Assembly: GCA_009746045.1 (NCBI GenBank)
Contig: RPFO01000878.1
Span: forward strand, 1-25,210
DNA: 25,210 nucleotides
Direction: 5' to 3'
From: Mesostigma viride
Lineage: Eukaryota > Streptophyta > Mesostigmatophyceae > Mesostigmatales > Mesostigmataceae
Part shown: one piece after another, positions 1-8,684 of the stretch
How the letters are laid out: each line of letters begins with the position of its first letter
How positions within the stretch are numbered: position 1 is the first letter of the stretch
Program-made: the position numbers and the translations under genes
Notes under the pieces: model-generated
Told to the model about the DNA's origin: nothing
The model's database searches: none
The model's input: the letters and a program-made list of their open reading frames with translations, nothing else

Positions 1-1337
1 CTTTGACCAAAGCTGTATCGCCAAGGCTAGGCCTCAGTATGACAAGCTTGCGTAGTTTTCAGCGACACTTTAAATTGTCCCTGTCTGACAGGGTTACATC
101 TTGCCCTGACTGATGTGTGTTCTCACTCTTTTCTGAATTTCCTATTTAACATTTAAAATTGGCATTGACCATGGCCTTGATGCTTCTCTCTGCGGGAGAG
201 TTGCATACTATGTAATGGGCTCTTGTCTGGGTTTTCACCCGTTGATGCTTGGCGGTGGCCGGCATACTATGTTTCCGGGTTTCCCCAGTGTGGTACGATG
301 AATAAATGACTTGCCATCATGATGTGTGTCTTGCACATGCATACCATGTTCATGCGACCGCTATGCTTGTTGGTGTTGTTTCCCAACGAGACTTTGCCAC
401 TACTAGGATTGTGAAGTCGGTGACTGGGATGCGGCCGTACCGATCATCTTGAGTACATCCCTGTCCGTACCGACTCACAAAGAAAAAGAAGTCGGAGTTG
501 TACTGTGTAGTTCTACTCAGTACCCTAAATCCTAGTGTGGACGCCGCGCCGTCAGCATCTTTGCTGCGCAGGAATCTTGTAAACGGCATCTAGCGTCGCG
601 CCGAGGAATCTCGGACTATGTTAAGCAAGTCCAATGCACGATGATAAGTTAATGAGAAATAAATGCAACGTGACGGCGGACGAGGTAGCCGCCTGCGTGT
701 TTCTCTGCGTAGCACCAAAGCACTTGCCTCTCGACGAAGAGCGTTGGTATCCAAAACACATTATTGCAACTGTCGCCCCCCCTGTATCTGGAGTGGCACA
801 GCAATTTTTCTGAAGAGGCCGGAGAGCCTGCAGGTGCGGTATTCATATGCTCCTGAATGTGAGGGGGATTGTGGTGTATGTATCCAGTTGATCACCTGGC
901 TTTTGAAGTGTTGGCAGTGAAGTGGAAGCTAGTGGATGCTGAGAACGCCAACAGTTAGGAGCAGGCCTTGATGGAGGGGGCGGCAGCAGCGTACGTGTCA
1001 TCTTGCAAAGATACACAACAGCTAGGAAGGTGTTGCATGCTGCACAATTCACTGCCAATGCTTCCTGCCATGCAGCGTGCATTACCCCCGGTGACTGTGA
1101 TTCCGCCATGCATTAAGTAGCTCGGATCTGGAAAAGACGAACTCCGTCTGTGCCGAGTTTTCTGATAGCTTACGAAATCTGGGGCGATGGCTGCCGGAAA
1201 TGGTATCAACGTGTTCGTCTTGAGAAGACGATTCTATCAATTGCAACCAACCCGGTGTGATTTCATGACCTGAATCAAAAGTTATGATGAGCATTCTCGT
1301 ATATTGCGTTTCGTCGTGTATATTAATTAATTGGCCT
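1..1337. other. Intergenic, no gene recognised
   Basis: No reading frame here has convincing protein character. The frames that stay open are short, overlap on both strands and have no recognisable motif. No tRNA, rRNA or transposon end was found. The bases around 225-300 faintly resemble the 3' untranslated part of the retrotransposon near 23,810-23,850 (both carry a GGTTTTCA-like word followed by GGTTTCCCCAG). That similarity is too short to call a related element. Confidence 0.5.
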
Positions 1338-1597
1338 CCCATCCCATCCCATCCCATCCCATCCCATCCCATCCCATCCCATCCCATCCCATCCCATCCC
1401 ATCCCATCCCATCCCATCCCATCCCATCCCATCCCATCCCATCCCATCCCATCCCATCCCATCCCATCCCATCCCATCCCATCCCATCCCATCCCATCCC
1501 ATCCCATCCCATCCCATCCCATCCCATCCCATCCCATCCCATCCCATCCCATCCCATCCCATCCCATCCCATCCCATCCCATCCCATCCCATCCCAT
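1338..1597 (+). repeat. (ATCCC)n pentanucleotide microsatellite, about 51 units
   Basis: The + strand is an uninterrupted run of ATCCC with no variant unit that I could see, about 257 bp long. It is preceded by an AT-rich TTAATTAATTGG flank. The complementary strand is (GGGAT)n, a G-run sequence that could form G-quadruplexes. Because 5 is not a multiple of 3, every frame reads an S-H-P-I-P or M-G-W-D-G peptide without stops, so the open frames across it are artefacts. Confidence 0.97.
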
Positions 1598-1936
1598 AGT
1601 TGGAACGAGTCTAACGACGATGGACAACTGCTGAAAGCTGAAAGGGAACGATGGTTGTATTATAGCAATAATACAATGAGAGAAGTGTAAGCTTGAGGGC
1701 TCAGAATGGAACGTCTGGGCAAACTCGGGTGCTGCGGCACTCCCCAGTGCTACGCCTATATGCCTATGGCGGTGCTACCTGCAGCCCCTACCAGTGGACA
1801 ACTGTACACTGCAATGCCATGCGACCACGTCACTAGCATCAACTACACTCGGCCCGTCAGACCCGGATAACCCGGATCTGGCGGGTCGAGCTAGAGCCTA
1901 GTCACAGTCTGGCGCTAACCGCACACCAGTCCACAT

Positions 1937-1980
1937 GACACCTCAGTACCGTACGACCTGCCGTACAGTGCTGAGGTGTC
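1937..1980. repeat. Hairpin-forming inverted repeat
   Basis: Arms 1937-1954 and 1963-1980 pair over 18 bp with one T-G wobble and one mismatch, around an 8-nt loop. The outer ten bases (GACACCTCAG / CTGAGGTGTC) are perfect. No T-run follows and no gene lies beside it, so its role is unknown. Confidence 0.75.
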
Positions 1981-2042
1981 CCGCTCCGCCGCGGTAGGCA
2001 ATACGCGGCGCGCAGGCCGGAAATCCGTGTGTCAGCCTAAGC

Positions 2043-2060
2043 ATCTCATCTAACTCCCAT
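2043..2060 (+). repeat. 18-bp direct repeat, copy 1
   Basis: ATCTCATCTAACTCCCAT occurs here and again at 2376-2393, where its last bases merge into the second pentamer array. At this copy CCCAT is followed by TATG and no array has grown. It therefore looks like an unexpanded version of the array edge. Confidence 0.85.
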
Positions 2061-2375
2061 TATGTTTTCCTTTCAGGTTGAAGGCTAGCGACTTCAAGCC
2101 TGATCCTGCCCAGCTAGGAGACTGACTCCAAGCTGACTGAGGTGCTGAGCAACTGACACCCATACTGCAACATCTGGACTGAAAAAGATGGGCCCCAGAA
2201 CTCGTGCAATACTTCTGGTGGCATCAAGTTTAGCTCAACATGCCCGGGGAGTTCCTCCTCCTCGCGAGCTCACAAGGGAGATAGCTATGCCTGTCTGCCT
2301 ATCCAGGGAGTGCATCACCAGCCAAGAGAGCCATTGTATAAATGCCAAGGTAACCGTTTAAGAGGTTCCATGTTG

Positions 2376-2393
2376 ATCTCATCTAACTCCCAT
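2376..2393 (+). repeat. 18-bp direct repeat, copy 2, at the array edge
   Basis: This word is identical to 2043-2060. Its final CCCAT is the first unit of the long pentamer array, which makes it a candidate seed for the expansion. Confidence 0.85.
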
Positions 2394-2907
2394 CCCATCC
2401 CATCCCATCCCATCCCATCCCATCCCATCCCATCCCATCCCATCCCATCCCATCCCATCCCATCCCATCCCATCCCATCCCATCCCATCCCATCCCATCC
2501 CATCCCATCCCATCCCATCCCATCCCATCCCATCCCATCCCATCCCATCCCATCCCATCCCATCCCATCCCATCCCATCCCATCCCATCCCATCCCATCC
2601 CATCCCATCCCATCCCATCCCATCCCATCCCATCCCATCCCATCCCATCCCATCCCATCCCATCCCATCCCATCCCATCCCATCCCATCCCATCCCATCC
2701 CATCCCATCCCATCCCATCCCATCCCATCCCATCCCATCCCATCCCATCCCATCCCATCCCATCCCATCCCATCCCATCCCATCCCATCCCATCCCATCC
2801 CATCCCATCCCATCCCATCCCATCCCATCCCATCCCATCCCATCCCATCCCATCCCATCCCATCCCATCCCATCCCATCCCATCCCATCCCATCCCATCC
2901 CATCCCA
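2389..2907 (+). repeat. (CATCC)n pentanucleotide microsatellite, about 103 units
   Basis: About 517 bp of CATCC repeats without any variant unit seen. The motif and orientation match the array at 1338-1597. The right flank carries a TTAATTAATTA word similar to the AT-rich word on the left of the first array. The near-complete purity over 100 units implies recent expansion or continual homogenisation. The true length may differ, because assemblers often collapse such arrays. Confidence 0.97.
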
Positions 2908-3737
2908 CTCTCGATTGTACTGAGGACTTATGCTCACGTAACGAGCTGTAACGTGTTAATTAATTACTCAACTACACAGATCAGCTGCTGGCTGACCTCA
3001 TGGTCCCAGCTCAGTTTGAACACCGCATTTCCTCCCTCTCTCTAGCTTGGATCGACTGCCATGCAGGACAAGAAGATTCTGATGGCAGACCGTTGTCCAG
3101 GCCCACACGCCAGCCCCTGTTGTGGGCAAGCACCCTCGACCCCCCAGGAGGAATTGAGGGGCGCTTGGCTGCATGAGTAGAGTACCTAGGATTTTGGTAG
3201 ATTGGATTAGAGCTAGCTTAGTTTTCGCGGCTCCGGGTTCACCCCCACCCACCAGCAATGGAATACGTGCTACATGATCTCCCAACGGAGTCATGTTTAC
3301 TTTGTATGTAATTTAATTTAATATACAATACGGGGGGGGGGGGGGGTTTGGCGTAACTAGAAATACGCCATATCGCATTCTTAACGCAAATGCGCCGTAT
3401 AATACGTCTTTTTCGCGCATTTTTTCACGGAGCTCTGGAACTTGGCGCCAGCCCGGCCTGGCGCCAGACCTAGCTTTGGCGTCGCTCACCCAGCTAGGCA
3501 GGTACGCAGCCTAAACCACACTCGGGGAGTACTGACCAAGGAGACAACCAGCGCAGGCCAGAAATCGGGAGAATCCAGACCATGGTATAGCTCGCGCCTG
3601 CCGTTATCATGTCCGCGTGTTCGAGTCGTTCAGGATGATGAATATGAATGGTGATGGAAATGTGTAGCCTTGTGCATTGAAATTATGGCTGGCTTACGTG
3701 TAGAGCGACTAGTACGGACCTACGCGGTTGGCATATG
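2908..3737. other. Intergenic, with G15 run
   Basis: No gene is recognised. A run of 15 G lies at 3332-3346. Between about 3360 and 3420 there are ATACGCC and CCGTATAATACG words. These resemble the subterminal motifs of the hAT-like element that starts at 3746, so a fragment of a related element may lie here. Confidence 0.45.
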
Positions 3738-3745
3738 GTCCCGCT
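3738..3745 (+). repeat. Left 8-bp target-site duplication (GTCCCGCT)
   Basis: GTCCCGCT lies directly before the CAGAG terminus at 3746 and recurs exactly after the CTCTG terminus at 5264-5271. An 8-bp duplication is the known signature of hAT-superfamily transposition. Confidence 0.9.
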
Positions 3746-3762
3746 CAGAGTTCCATTATACG
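3746..3762 (+). repeat. Left terminal inverted repeat, hAT-like element
   Basis: 17 bp, the perfect reverse complement of 5247-5263. Base 18 no longer pairs. Confidence 0.92.
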
Positions 3763-4158
3763 GCGTATTATACGGTATTATACGGTATAATACGCGTTAT
3801 ACAAGGTCGAGCGGATAATTTTTATCCGTTTTATACGATTTGCGTATTTTTACGTATAATACGGCGAATAATTCGTATAAGCGCGCGTATAATGGGGTTT
3901 TCGCGCTCATCCGAGGTCCGGCAGCCAAATTTTTCGGGCGGGAACTAAGGCGGGAATGCAAGGGAACTTAGAAACACTACGGAAACCATCCACTGGTTGA
4001 CATTTGGCGACCGTGAGACACAAGGATCTTACAAGCAAGCTACACTGTACAGGCTGGCATGGCAAGTTGGCAACCCAAGTTGGCAACCCTCCATGCTGTT
4101 TAGGTCTCTGCCCTTGCCTCTCGGGCAGCCATGCACCGAATATTAATGTAAGTCATAC

Positions 4159-4385
4159 AGAAAACTGACTGGTACGAGAGCATGGCCGCTTTACATTTTC
4201 AATCTGTAGGCATGATCCTTAGGTCTTGAAAAGCTTATATCCTTGGCCAGGCAACGTTTGGATGTGCGCAGATATGTCTCGACCTTCTGCTCGATGCGGC
4301 AACCTCGTTTCAGCAACCAGGTGGCGACCGTGCATGTGCTAACTGTTGATAGGCGGGAAATGCTCCTACATTTGAACGCGGATAG
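4159..4385 (+). repeat. Diverged direct repeat, copy inside the hAT-like element
   Basis: This segment aligns in order with 5391-5645. Shared words include AGAAAACTGAC, GAGAGCATGG, GCAGATATGTCTCGACC, GCAACCTCGT and GCATGTGCTAACTGTTG, separated by small gaps. Identity is roughly 70% by eye. The reading frames of the two copies differ, so the shared sequence is probably non-coding. Confidence 0.75.
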
Positions 4386-5246
4386 ATGTTTCACGTTATT
4401 CCTTACATGATTTATAAGCGACGACGGCCAGGAAAGGCTTGCAGCTACGTCCATCAGGTGGGCATGCTGGCTCCGTCAAGAAAGGTAATATGCGGTTTTG
4501 ATCTGGTACGTGCTATCCTGTTCACGTGTTCATTGTACTGTATCAAGTTGTTGGGTGGATTGTAAAATAATCGTAGACCTGTAATGGAGGTTTTCTGCTT
4601 GTCTTTTGGTTGCTTTACTGCCTCTACGCATTATTGGCTCGTGATGGTTGGGGAATACCACTACGACATGCAGATTTTGGACCAGATTTGTCTGCTATTA
4701 GCTTATGCTTCATCGAAAGCAGTGACGTAGTGCTTGGCATTGTTTATAAATATGATAAGCTTGATAACGCGATGTTTTTTCTTGCTAAAAACATCTCGAA
4801 ACAAGTGGTTTTCTGGCCAGATCTAGCCACTATTTCTTGTTTTGCTCGCCAAAGTCAGCCTTCTTCTTGTGTGCTCCTCATGCATACAAGAAACACGGAG
4901 ATGCCCAGGACCTGCTTGCATGGAAGCATAGCCATCTTACTTCTTTTGCTTTTTTCATCCTTCCATTTCATTTGGCGTTGTTTTTTAGGCTATAATGCAT
5001 AGGTAATCTAGCTCCTCGTGAACCCCGGTTTACACGTCCAGTGTTCCCAAGCACTGCTGAGCAGTGGCAACCCATGTATCATGTGTAATTTAGTGTCAGA
5101 AACATGTGGACTGCTTGAAATGATATCAAAATGCATGAAACAACCCCAAAAACGATTAAACCCAGTATTTGCGTATAATTTCCGGATAATACCGTATTAT
5201 ACCGTATTATCCATTATACAGGCCCCGCGCGTATAACCGCGTATTG

Positions 5247-5263
5247 CGTATAATGGAACTCTG
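5247..5263 (-). repeat. Right terminal inverted repeat, hAT-like element
   Basis: CGTATAATGGAACTCTG, the perfect reverse complement of the left terminus at 3746-3762. Confidence 0.92.
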
Positions 5264-5271
5264 GTCCCGCT
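5264..5271 (+). repeat. Right 8-bp target-site duplication (GTCCCGCT)
   Basis: Exact copy of 3738-3745, placed directly after the right terminus of the hAT-like element. Confidence 0.9.
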
Positions 5272-5390
5272 TCATCTCTGCCAGTTCATCGATCTCCAGC
5301 CAGGCCAGTCCTCAGCGTGGGTATAAACCATGGCAAAGCGAGACCGACTTGCATAAAAATAATAATTGACGTCTGCGGTCATGGAGCAGC

Positions 5391-5645
5391 AGAAAACTGA
5401 CATCGGTATGAGAGCATGGCTTGGCATTTTCAACTGAGATATTTTGCAGGCATAATCCATAGGCCTTCAAAGCTTGAATCCTCAGCCATGCAAAGTCTGG
5501 ATGAGCGCAGATATGTCTCGACCAATTAGAACTGCTCGTTGCAGCAACCTCGTAAATGATCAGCGACGATGCAGGTCGGTCGCCATGCATGTGCTAACTG
5601 TTGCTAGGAGGGAAATATGTCCATGCATTTGTACGCGTATGTATA
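5391..5645 (+). repeat. Diverged direct repeat, copy outside the hAT-like element
   Basis: This copy starts 128 bp beyond the right end of the transposon and is the counterpart of 4159-4385. Either the transposon picked up a host segment, or the flank is a relic of a related transposon. Confidence 0.75.
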
Positions 5646-5806
5646 TTTCCTCGTCGACGCAACCACGAGCCACGAGGTAGCCATGGCTGACGGCGGCGCT
5701 CATAACTTTCACGTTTGAGCACCGAATTTAGTCGTGAATATCACAATCGCTTTGTCTCTCGAAGACGCACATGCTGATATAATTTTCCGACGCTATTACG
5801 CAATAT

Positions 5807-6124
5807 ATGGCGAACAAACACGCCTCGACGCAACGCAGCCTGGCGGCTGCGCTCGGCAATGACAATACGTCTGCAGCTTCGGCTGCAGCTTCGCCCTCAG
5901 GTTCGGCAGGCAGCGGTGACACTAGTCCCGCACTGGTGGTCGCCCAGCACCCTCCTGGGCTTCCTGCCTCGCCTTCAGCCTCGCCCGAGCCCAAACGCAG
6001 CCGCCCAACCGAACCTAGCTGGTCTGAGTACAACTTTGACGTTGACGAGTTATTTTCCACCTTCGACGTCAACAGACCCGGCTACACTAGGAAGTCGGAA
6101 AAAATTCGTCCTGAGATCTCTTGA
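5807..6124 (+). CDS. Possible small Ser/Ala/Pro-rich protein or first exon, function unknown
   Basis: An ATG at 5807 opens 105 codons to a TGA at 6122. Residues about 10-60 are rich in Ala, Ser, Pro and Gly. A basic PKRSRP stretch, which could be a nuclear-localisation signal, follows. The segment after it (WSEYNFDVDELFSTFDVNRP) looks ordered and acidic/aromatic. The last few codons lie inside the TCCTGAGAT repeat cluster starting at 6107. The frame may therefore be a first exon or a gene truncated by the repeat. The start context (TATATGG) is weak apart from G at +4. I recognise no family. An overlapping opposite-strand frame exists but has less protein-like composition. Confidence 0.35.
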   Translation: MANKHASTQRSLAAALGNDNTSAASAAASPSGSAGSGDTSPALVVAQHPPGLPASPSASPEPKRSRPTEPSWSEYNFDVDELFSTFDVNRPGYTRKSEKIRPEIS

Positions 6125-6510
6125 GATTCTCCTGAGTTTTTTTTTTACAAATCTTGAGAAATCCTGAGAAATCCTGAGATGTCCTGAGAATATCTTGAGA
6201 TTGTCCTGAGATTAATCCTGAGTTTTCCTGAGATTGTCCTGAGATTCATCCTGATATTTCGTCTTCACAAAATCTGGTAAGTGCACACCTCGGGTCCTGA
6301 GATATTCTGGTGAAAAACTCAGGTCTTGAGATTTTGACTTTGTAGTGAAAATCTCAGGACAAAATCTCAGGACAATCTCAGGACAATCTCAGGACAAAAT
6401 CTCAGGACAATCTCAGGACAATCTCAGGACAAAAAAACGAGTAGTAGAATCTCAAGAAATTCTCAGGACAATCTCAGGACAAAAAAACGAGTAGAATCTC
6501 AAGAAAATCA
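6107..6510. repeat. Cluster of TCCTGAGAT motifs and their inverted copies
   Basis: The left half (6107-6254) repeats TCCTGAGAT(TG), TCTTGAGAT and TCCTGAGAA every 10-20 bases. The right half (6346-6510) repeats the reverse complement, AATCTCAGGAC and AATCTCAAGAA, including two copies of ACAAAAAAACGAGTAG. The halves could fold into a long imperfect stem around a ~90-bp centre. Spacing is irregular, so this is neither a CRISPR array nor a simple tandem repeat. A fold-back or MITE-like element is possible, but I found no clear target duplication. Confidence 0.8.
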
Positions 6511-6630
6511 AGAACATGCACAGGCGAATTCTCCAGCCATTCTGGGACAAAAAAATGGTGTTATCAGGGACCGTCAGAAATACAACAATGCAAGATGATT
6601 ACAACAGGGGCATGACTCACAATCAGTGCA

Positions 6631-6636
6631 TTTATT
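6631..6636 (-). promoter_or_regulatory. Candidate polyadenylation signal AATAAA for the 7.0-8.65 kb gene
   Basis: The minus strand reads GTAATAAATG here, about 165 nt past the stop codon of the proposed exon at 6799-6849. It is the first AATAAA downstream of the minus-strand gene. Confidence 0.4.
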
Positions 6637-6798
6637 ACATTGATAAATATCATGTTACAGCTTGCATACATCATCCACAGCAAACATGCTGTCAACTGAC
6701 ATTCGTAGTCATGTCTTGCTGAAAGGGCAAAACTGATTCATTCTTGGAATCAGGGAAGTTTGTGTACATCTTCACACAATTCTTCACGAGAAGAGTTC

Positions 6799-6849
6799 TC
6801 ATGCCTCTCCCATACTGTTCAGAGTCCGCATGTTTCGTTCTACGTCTTC
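6799..6849 (-). other. Possible further 3' exon of the minus-strand gene
   Basis: After a GTAAGT donor at 7043 the minus strand has a strong acceptor (CCTACGTGCAG) at 6852-6850. The following exon opens with an in-phase 16-residue tail (starting EDVERN, ending MGEA) and a TGA at 6801-6799. It could be reached by splicing directly from the exon ending at 7300, or from the exon at 7044-7150 if that exon lacks one base. Otherwise it is 3' untranslated. A second frame through the same bases is also open to about 6692. Confidence 0.35.
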
Positions 6850-7045
6850 CTGCACGTAGGAGCACAATTAAGAAGGACAAAGCAGCAAGGCAGGGCCAGA
6901 ATCAGAAAGGCTGCAGGATGTGCAAATGTACACCAAATCCAAAATGACGAGACAGTAAAAAATCACGCTCGTACACGAGACAAAAAAATCGCTTTGTAGT
7001 GCAAAAAAATGGAATCCTGTGCACCCTGATCGTGAAAACTTACAG

Positions 7046-8654
7046 CTATTCCAAAACTGGCTGGACTCGGTTTGATGCCATGCCTTCTGCCTTCTGGCCA
7101 TTCAGCAGCTCGCAGTGTTTTGCTTGTGCCGCGCTGTCCGGGGTATTTTCCTGCACGCAAACAGCAGAGAGTTTGGACCATTGGGTTGCGCAAGTAGTCA
7201 GAAAAAGAATACACAACAAAACCGCAATGCAAACTAATCAAGGCATCCACAATTATAAAGATGGTAACATTTCCGTATCTGAGGAGCTGCGGAACTTACA
7301 CATGGGATTGGTAGGCTTGAGCAGGATTCTGTCGGTGCAGATCTCTCCGCTTGTTTGTTGATGATGGCGTTCTTCTCGTCGAGCTCCTCTTGCATTTTTT
7401 TCAACTGCAACATCATGTTGGCAAGCACGGATTCCACCGATGACTCTGGTCCTCCCGTGGAGGGTGGCAGTGGGGCCGGAGGGGCTGGCACGGCCGTGGA
7501 GGGTGGCAGTGGGGCCGGAGGGGCTGGCATGGCCGTGGAGGGTGGCAGCTGTGGGGCCAGAGGGGCTGGCACGGCCGTGGAGGGTGGCAGTGGGGCCAGA
7601 GGGGCTGGCACGGCCGTGGAGGGTGGCAGTGGGGCCAGAGGGGCTGGCACGGCCGGGGAGGGTAGCAGTGGGGCTGGCACATCCGGGGGGGAAGGCACTT
7701 GACTCGTGTTCGTTTCTTCTGCCTTTCCAGGCAGGTTGTTCACGGTAACATTGCCCAACATCACCCATGAGAGCTCGCCAGACCCCTCCTCACCGTAGTG
7801 CAATTTCCTCAGATCAAAGCAATACCTTGATTCTGGCTCATCCCCGTTATAGGAAACGCAAGCGTCCACGGGGACTTGTTCCGTGGCTTGACCATAGCAA
7901 TGCGGCCTACATCCCACACCAACTCATCCCCCAATCTCAGCTGCTTGCGCGCCTTCAGCAACCATTTTTGAACTATGATGGTGCCAACCGGTACGGTGGT
8001 CGTTGTCACCTCTGTTGGAAGAGGCAACACAGTGGCCTGAGGGAGCACCTGCTTGATGTAGTGCATCAACCCCAGATCTGAAGGTGGTGGGCACTGAGCA
8101 CGTGTCTTAGGTGCTGTTTGCGGCTGTGGAAGGACGGCAATGTTCTCTTCTAGAGGCTGCGGCGATGGCAGGACTGGATCATTTGTTGCAGATGGGGACT
8201 TGGTCTCTGTTGATCCGCGCCGGGCCTTGGAAACTGGCGCTGGTGTCATGCCCTTCCTCTTTGAAGAAGCCTGCGAAGGCACTGCACACATCAATTGCAA
8301 AAGAGAGACTTTGTTGGGATCATAAAAACAAACAGGGAATGCATTTACAAATGGGAAACGGGGAAGCTGCTGGTGAATGGGGGTGTATGCTATGGTGGCA
8401 AACGAACATAGCAAGGTCTTAATAAGGTTGAGCGAAAAGAAGATTAGAGTGCATCGTCAGTGCAGAAACTGAGATACTTGCCTGCTGAAATACAGGTATG
8501 CCAATGCAAAAAGAGACAAGAATAAAACAACCCAGATTGGAAGTGATCTGATATTACTTACAGGGAATGGCCTGCTGCACGGGCGAAGTAGAGCTGACCA
8601 CCGGAAACAGCGTCACAGGTTCATCACCAGCAGCCCCCGGAGTTAACGCCAACC
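7046..8654 (-). CDS. Multi-exon gene, unknown function, Pro/Ala-rich repeat and C-terminal coiled coil
   Basis: The exons read on the minus strand are 8654-8562, 8281-7300 and 7150-7046. They are joined by GT-AG introns 8561-8282 and 7299-7151, whose donors are GTAAGT and whose acceptors end GTGCAG. The phases agree: exon 1 leaves one base and exon 2 supplies two, and exon 2 ends in phase 0. The product begins in a Pro/Thr/Val-rich segment, then a basic Ser/Pro-rich region. A folded-looking part follows (KWLLKARKQLRLGDELVWD, then YCFDLRKLHYGEEG), then 13-residue Pro/Ala repeats, a probable coiled coil (LQLKKMQEELDEKNAIINKQ) and a short tail ending in TAG at 7048-7046. The frame changes near 7842-7845, where one more base in a C4 run would restore it. 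No confident first exon or ATG was found upstream of 8654; an open minus-strand stretch near 8890-8970 is a weak candidate. GDELVWD faintly recalls the C-terminal edge of SET domains, but the catalytic motifs are missing. No family is assigned. Confidence 0.6.
7151..7299 (-). other. Intron, 149 nt, GTAAGT...GTGCAG
   Basis: The donor GTAAGT lies on minus bases 7299-7294 and the acceptor CAG on 7153-7151. Removing it joins two phase-0 frames and extends the protein to a nearby stop. Confidence 0.6.
7457..7690 (+). repeat. 39-bp coding minisatellite
   Basis: Copies of GTGGAGGGTGGCAG start at 7457, 7496, 7535, 7577 and 7616, with a degenerate copy at 7655. The steps are 39, 39, 42, 39 and 39 bp. 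All steps are multiples of three, so the minus-strand frame is kept. It encodes 13-residue units of the type PLPPSTAVPAPLA, and the 42-bp step adds a single Gln codon. Preservation of frame supports this being translated. Confidence 0.9.
8282..8561 (-). other. Intron, 280 nt, GTAAGT...GTGCAG
   Basis: The donor GTAAGT lies on minus bases 8561-8556. The acceptor GATGTGTGCAG ends at 8282. The flanking exons fit together in phase (split codon 1+2). A second internal acceptor-like TGTATTTCAG lies near 8483 and could give an alternative exon. Confidence 0.6.
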
Positions 8655-8684
8655 CTGCCAGCCGTTAAGAATGTACTCCAGCAC
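8653..8684 (-). repeat. 32-bp sequence shared with the 5' edge of the retrotransposon
   Basis: The minus strand here matches the plus strand at 17053-17084 at 30 of 32 positions, both differences being C/T. In this locus it forms the 3' end of the intron preceding the first recognised exon, with a branch-point-like CTTAAC and an acceptor GGCAG, plus two exon bases. The next 14 plus-strand bases to the left (8639-8652) equal 24414-24427 at the start of the 3' LTR. Confidence 0.85.

Larger units (their letters stand above)
1598..2388. other. Spacer between the two pentamer arrays, no gene recognised
   Basis: This 790-bp stretch has stops in all frames at short intervals and no recognisable protein. 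It holds a hairpin at 1937-1980. It also holds an 18-bp word at 2043-2060 that recurs exactly at the left edge of the second array. Confidence 0.5.
3746..5263. mobile_element. Non-autonomous hAT-like DNA transposon, 1,518 bp
   Basis: The element begins CAGAGTTCCATTATACG (3746-3762) and ends with the exact reverse complement (5247-5263), giving 17-bp perfect terminal inverted repeats. Both sides carry the same 8-bp duplication. The CAGAG...CTCTG termini together with 8-bp duplications are typical of the hAT superfamily. Both subterminal regions (about 3763-3895 and 5165-5246) are dense in GTATAATAC / GTATTATAC words in both orientations, as expected for transposase-binding arrays. The interior holds no transposase. 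The longest open frame, near 4610-5002, lacks an ATG start and has no hAT motif. The element must therefore rely on a transposase made elsewhere. A segment at about 4159-4385 resembles the sequence just outside the right end. Confidence 0.88.

Noticed and set aside
350-1209. Several short minus- and plus-strand open frames in the first 1.2 kb
   Set aside because: They overlap each other, lack recognisable composition or motifs, and none has supporting splice or promoter signals.
1323-1690. Long open frames reading SHPIP or MGWDG peptides over the pentamer array, also at 2310-2951
   Set aside because: They are by-products of a stop-free repeat, open in several frames on both strands.
1338-2907. 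Telomeric repeat tract
   Set aside because: GGGAT does not match known algal or plant telomere units (TTTAGGG, TTAGGG, TTTTAGGG), and unique sequence lies on both sides.
4610-5002. 130-codon open frame inside the hAT-like element
   Set aside because: It starts at TTG rather than ATG, has no BED finger or hAT dimerisation motif, and its composition is that of non-coding DNA.
6107-6510. CRISPR-like array of short repeats
   Set aside because: Repeat spacing is irregular, both orientations occur, spacers are not unique units, and the genome is eukaryotic.
7730-8010. SET-domain methyltransferase suggested by GDELVWD
   Set aside because: The catalytic NHSC-type and GxG motifs are absent; one short similarity is not enough.
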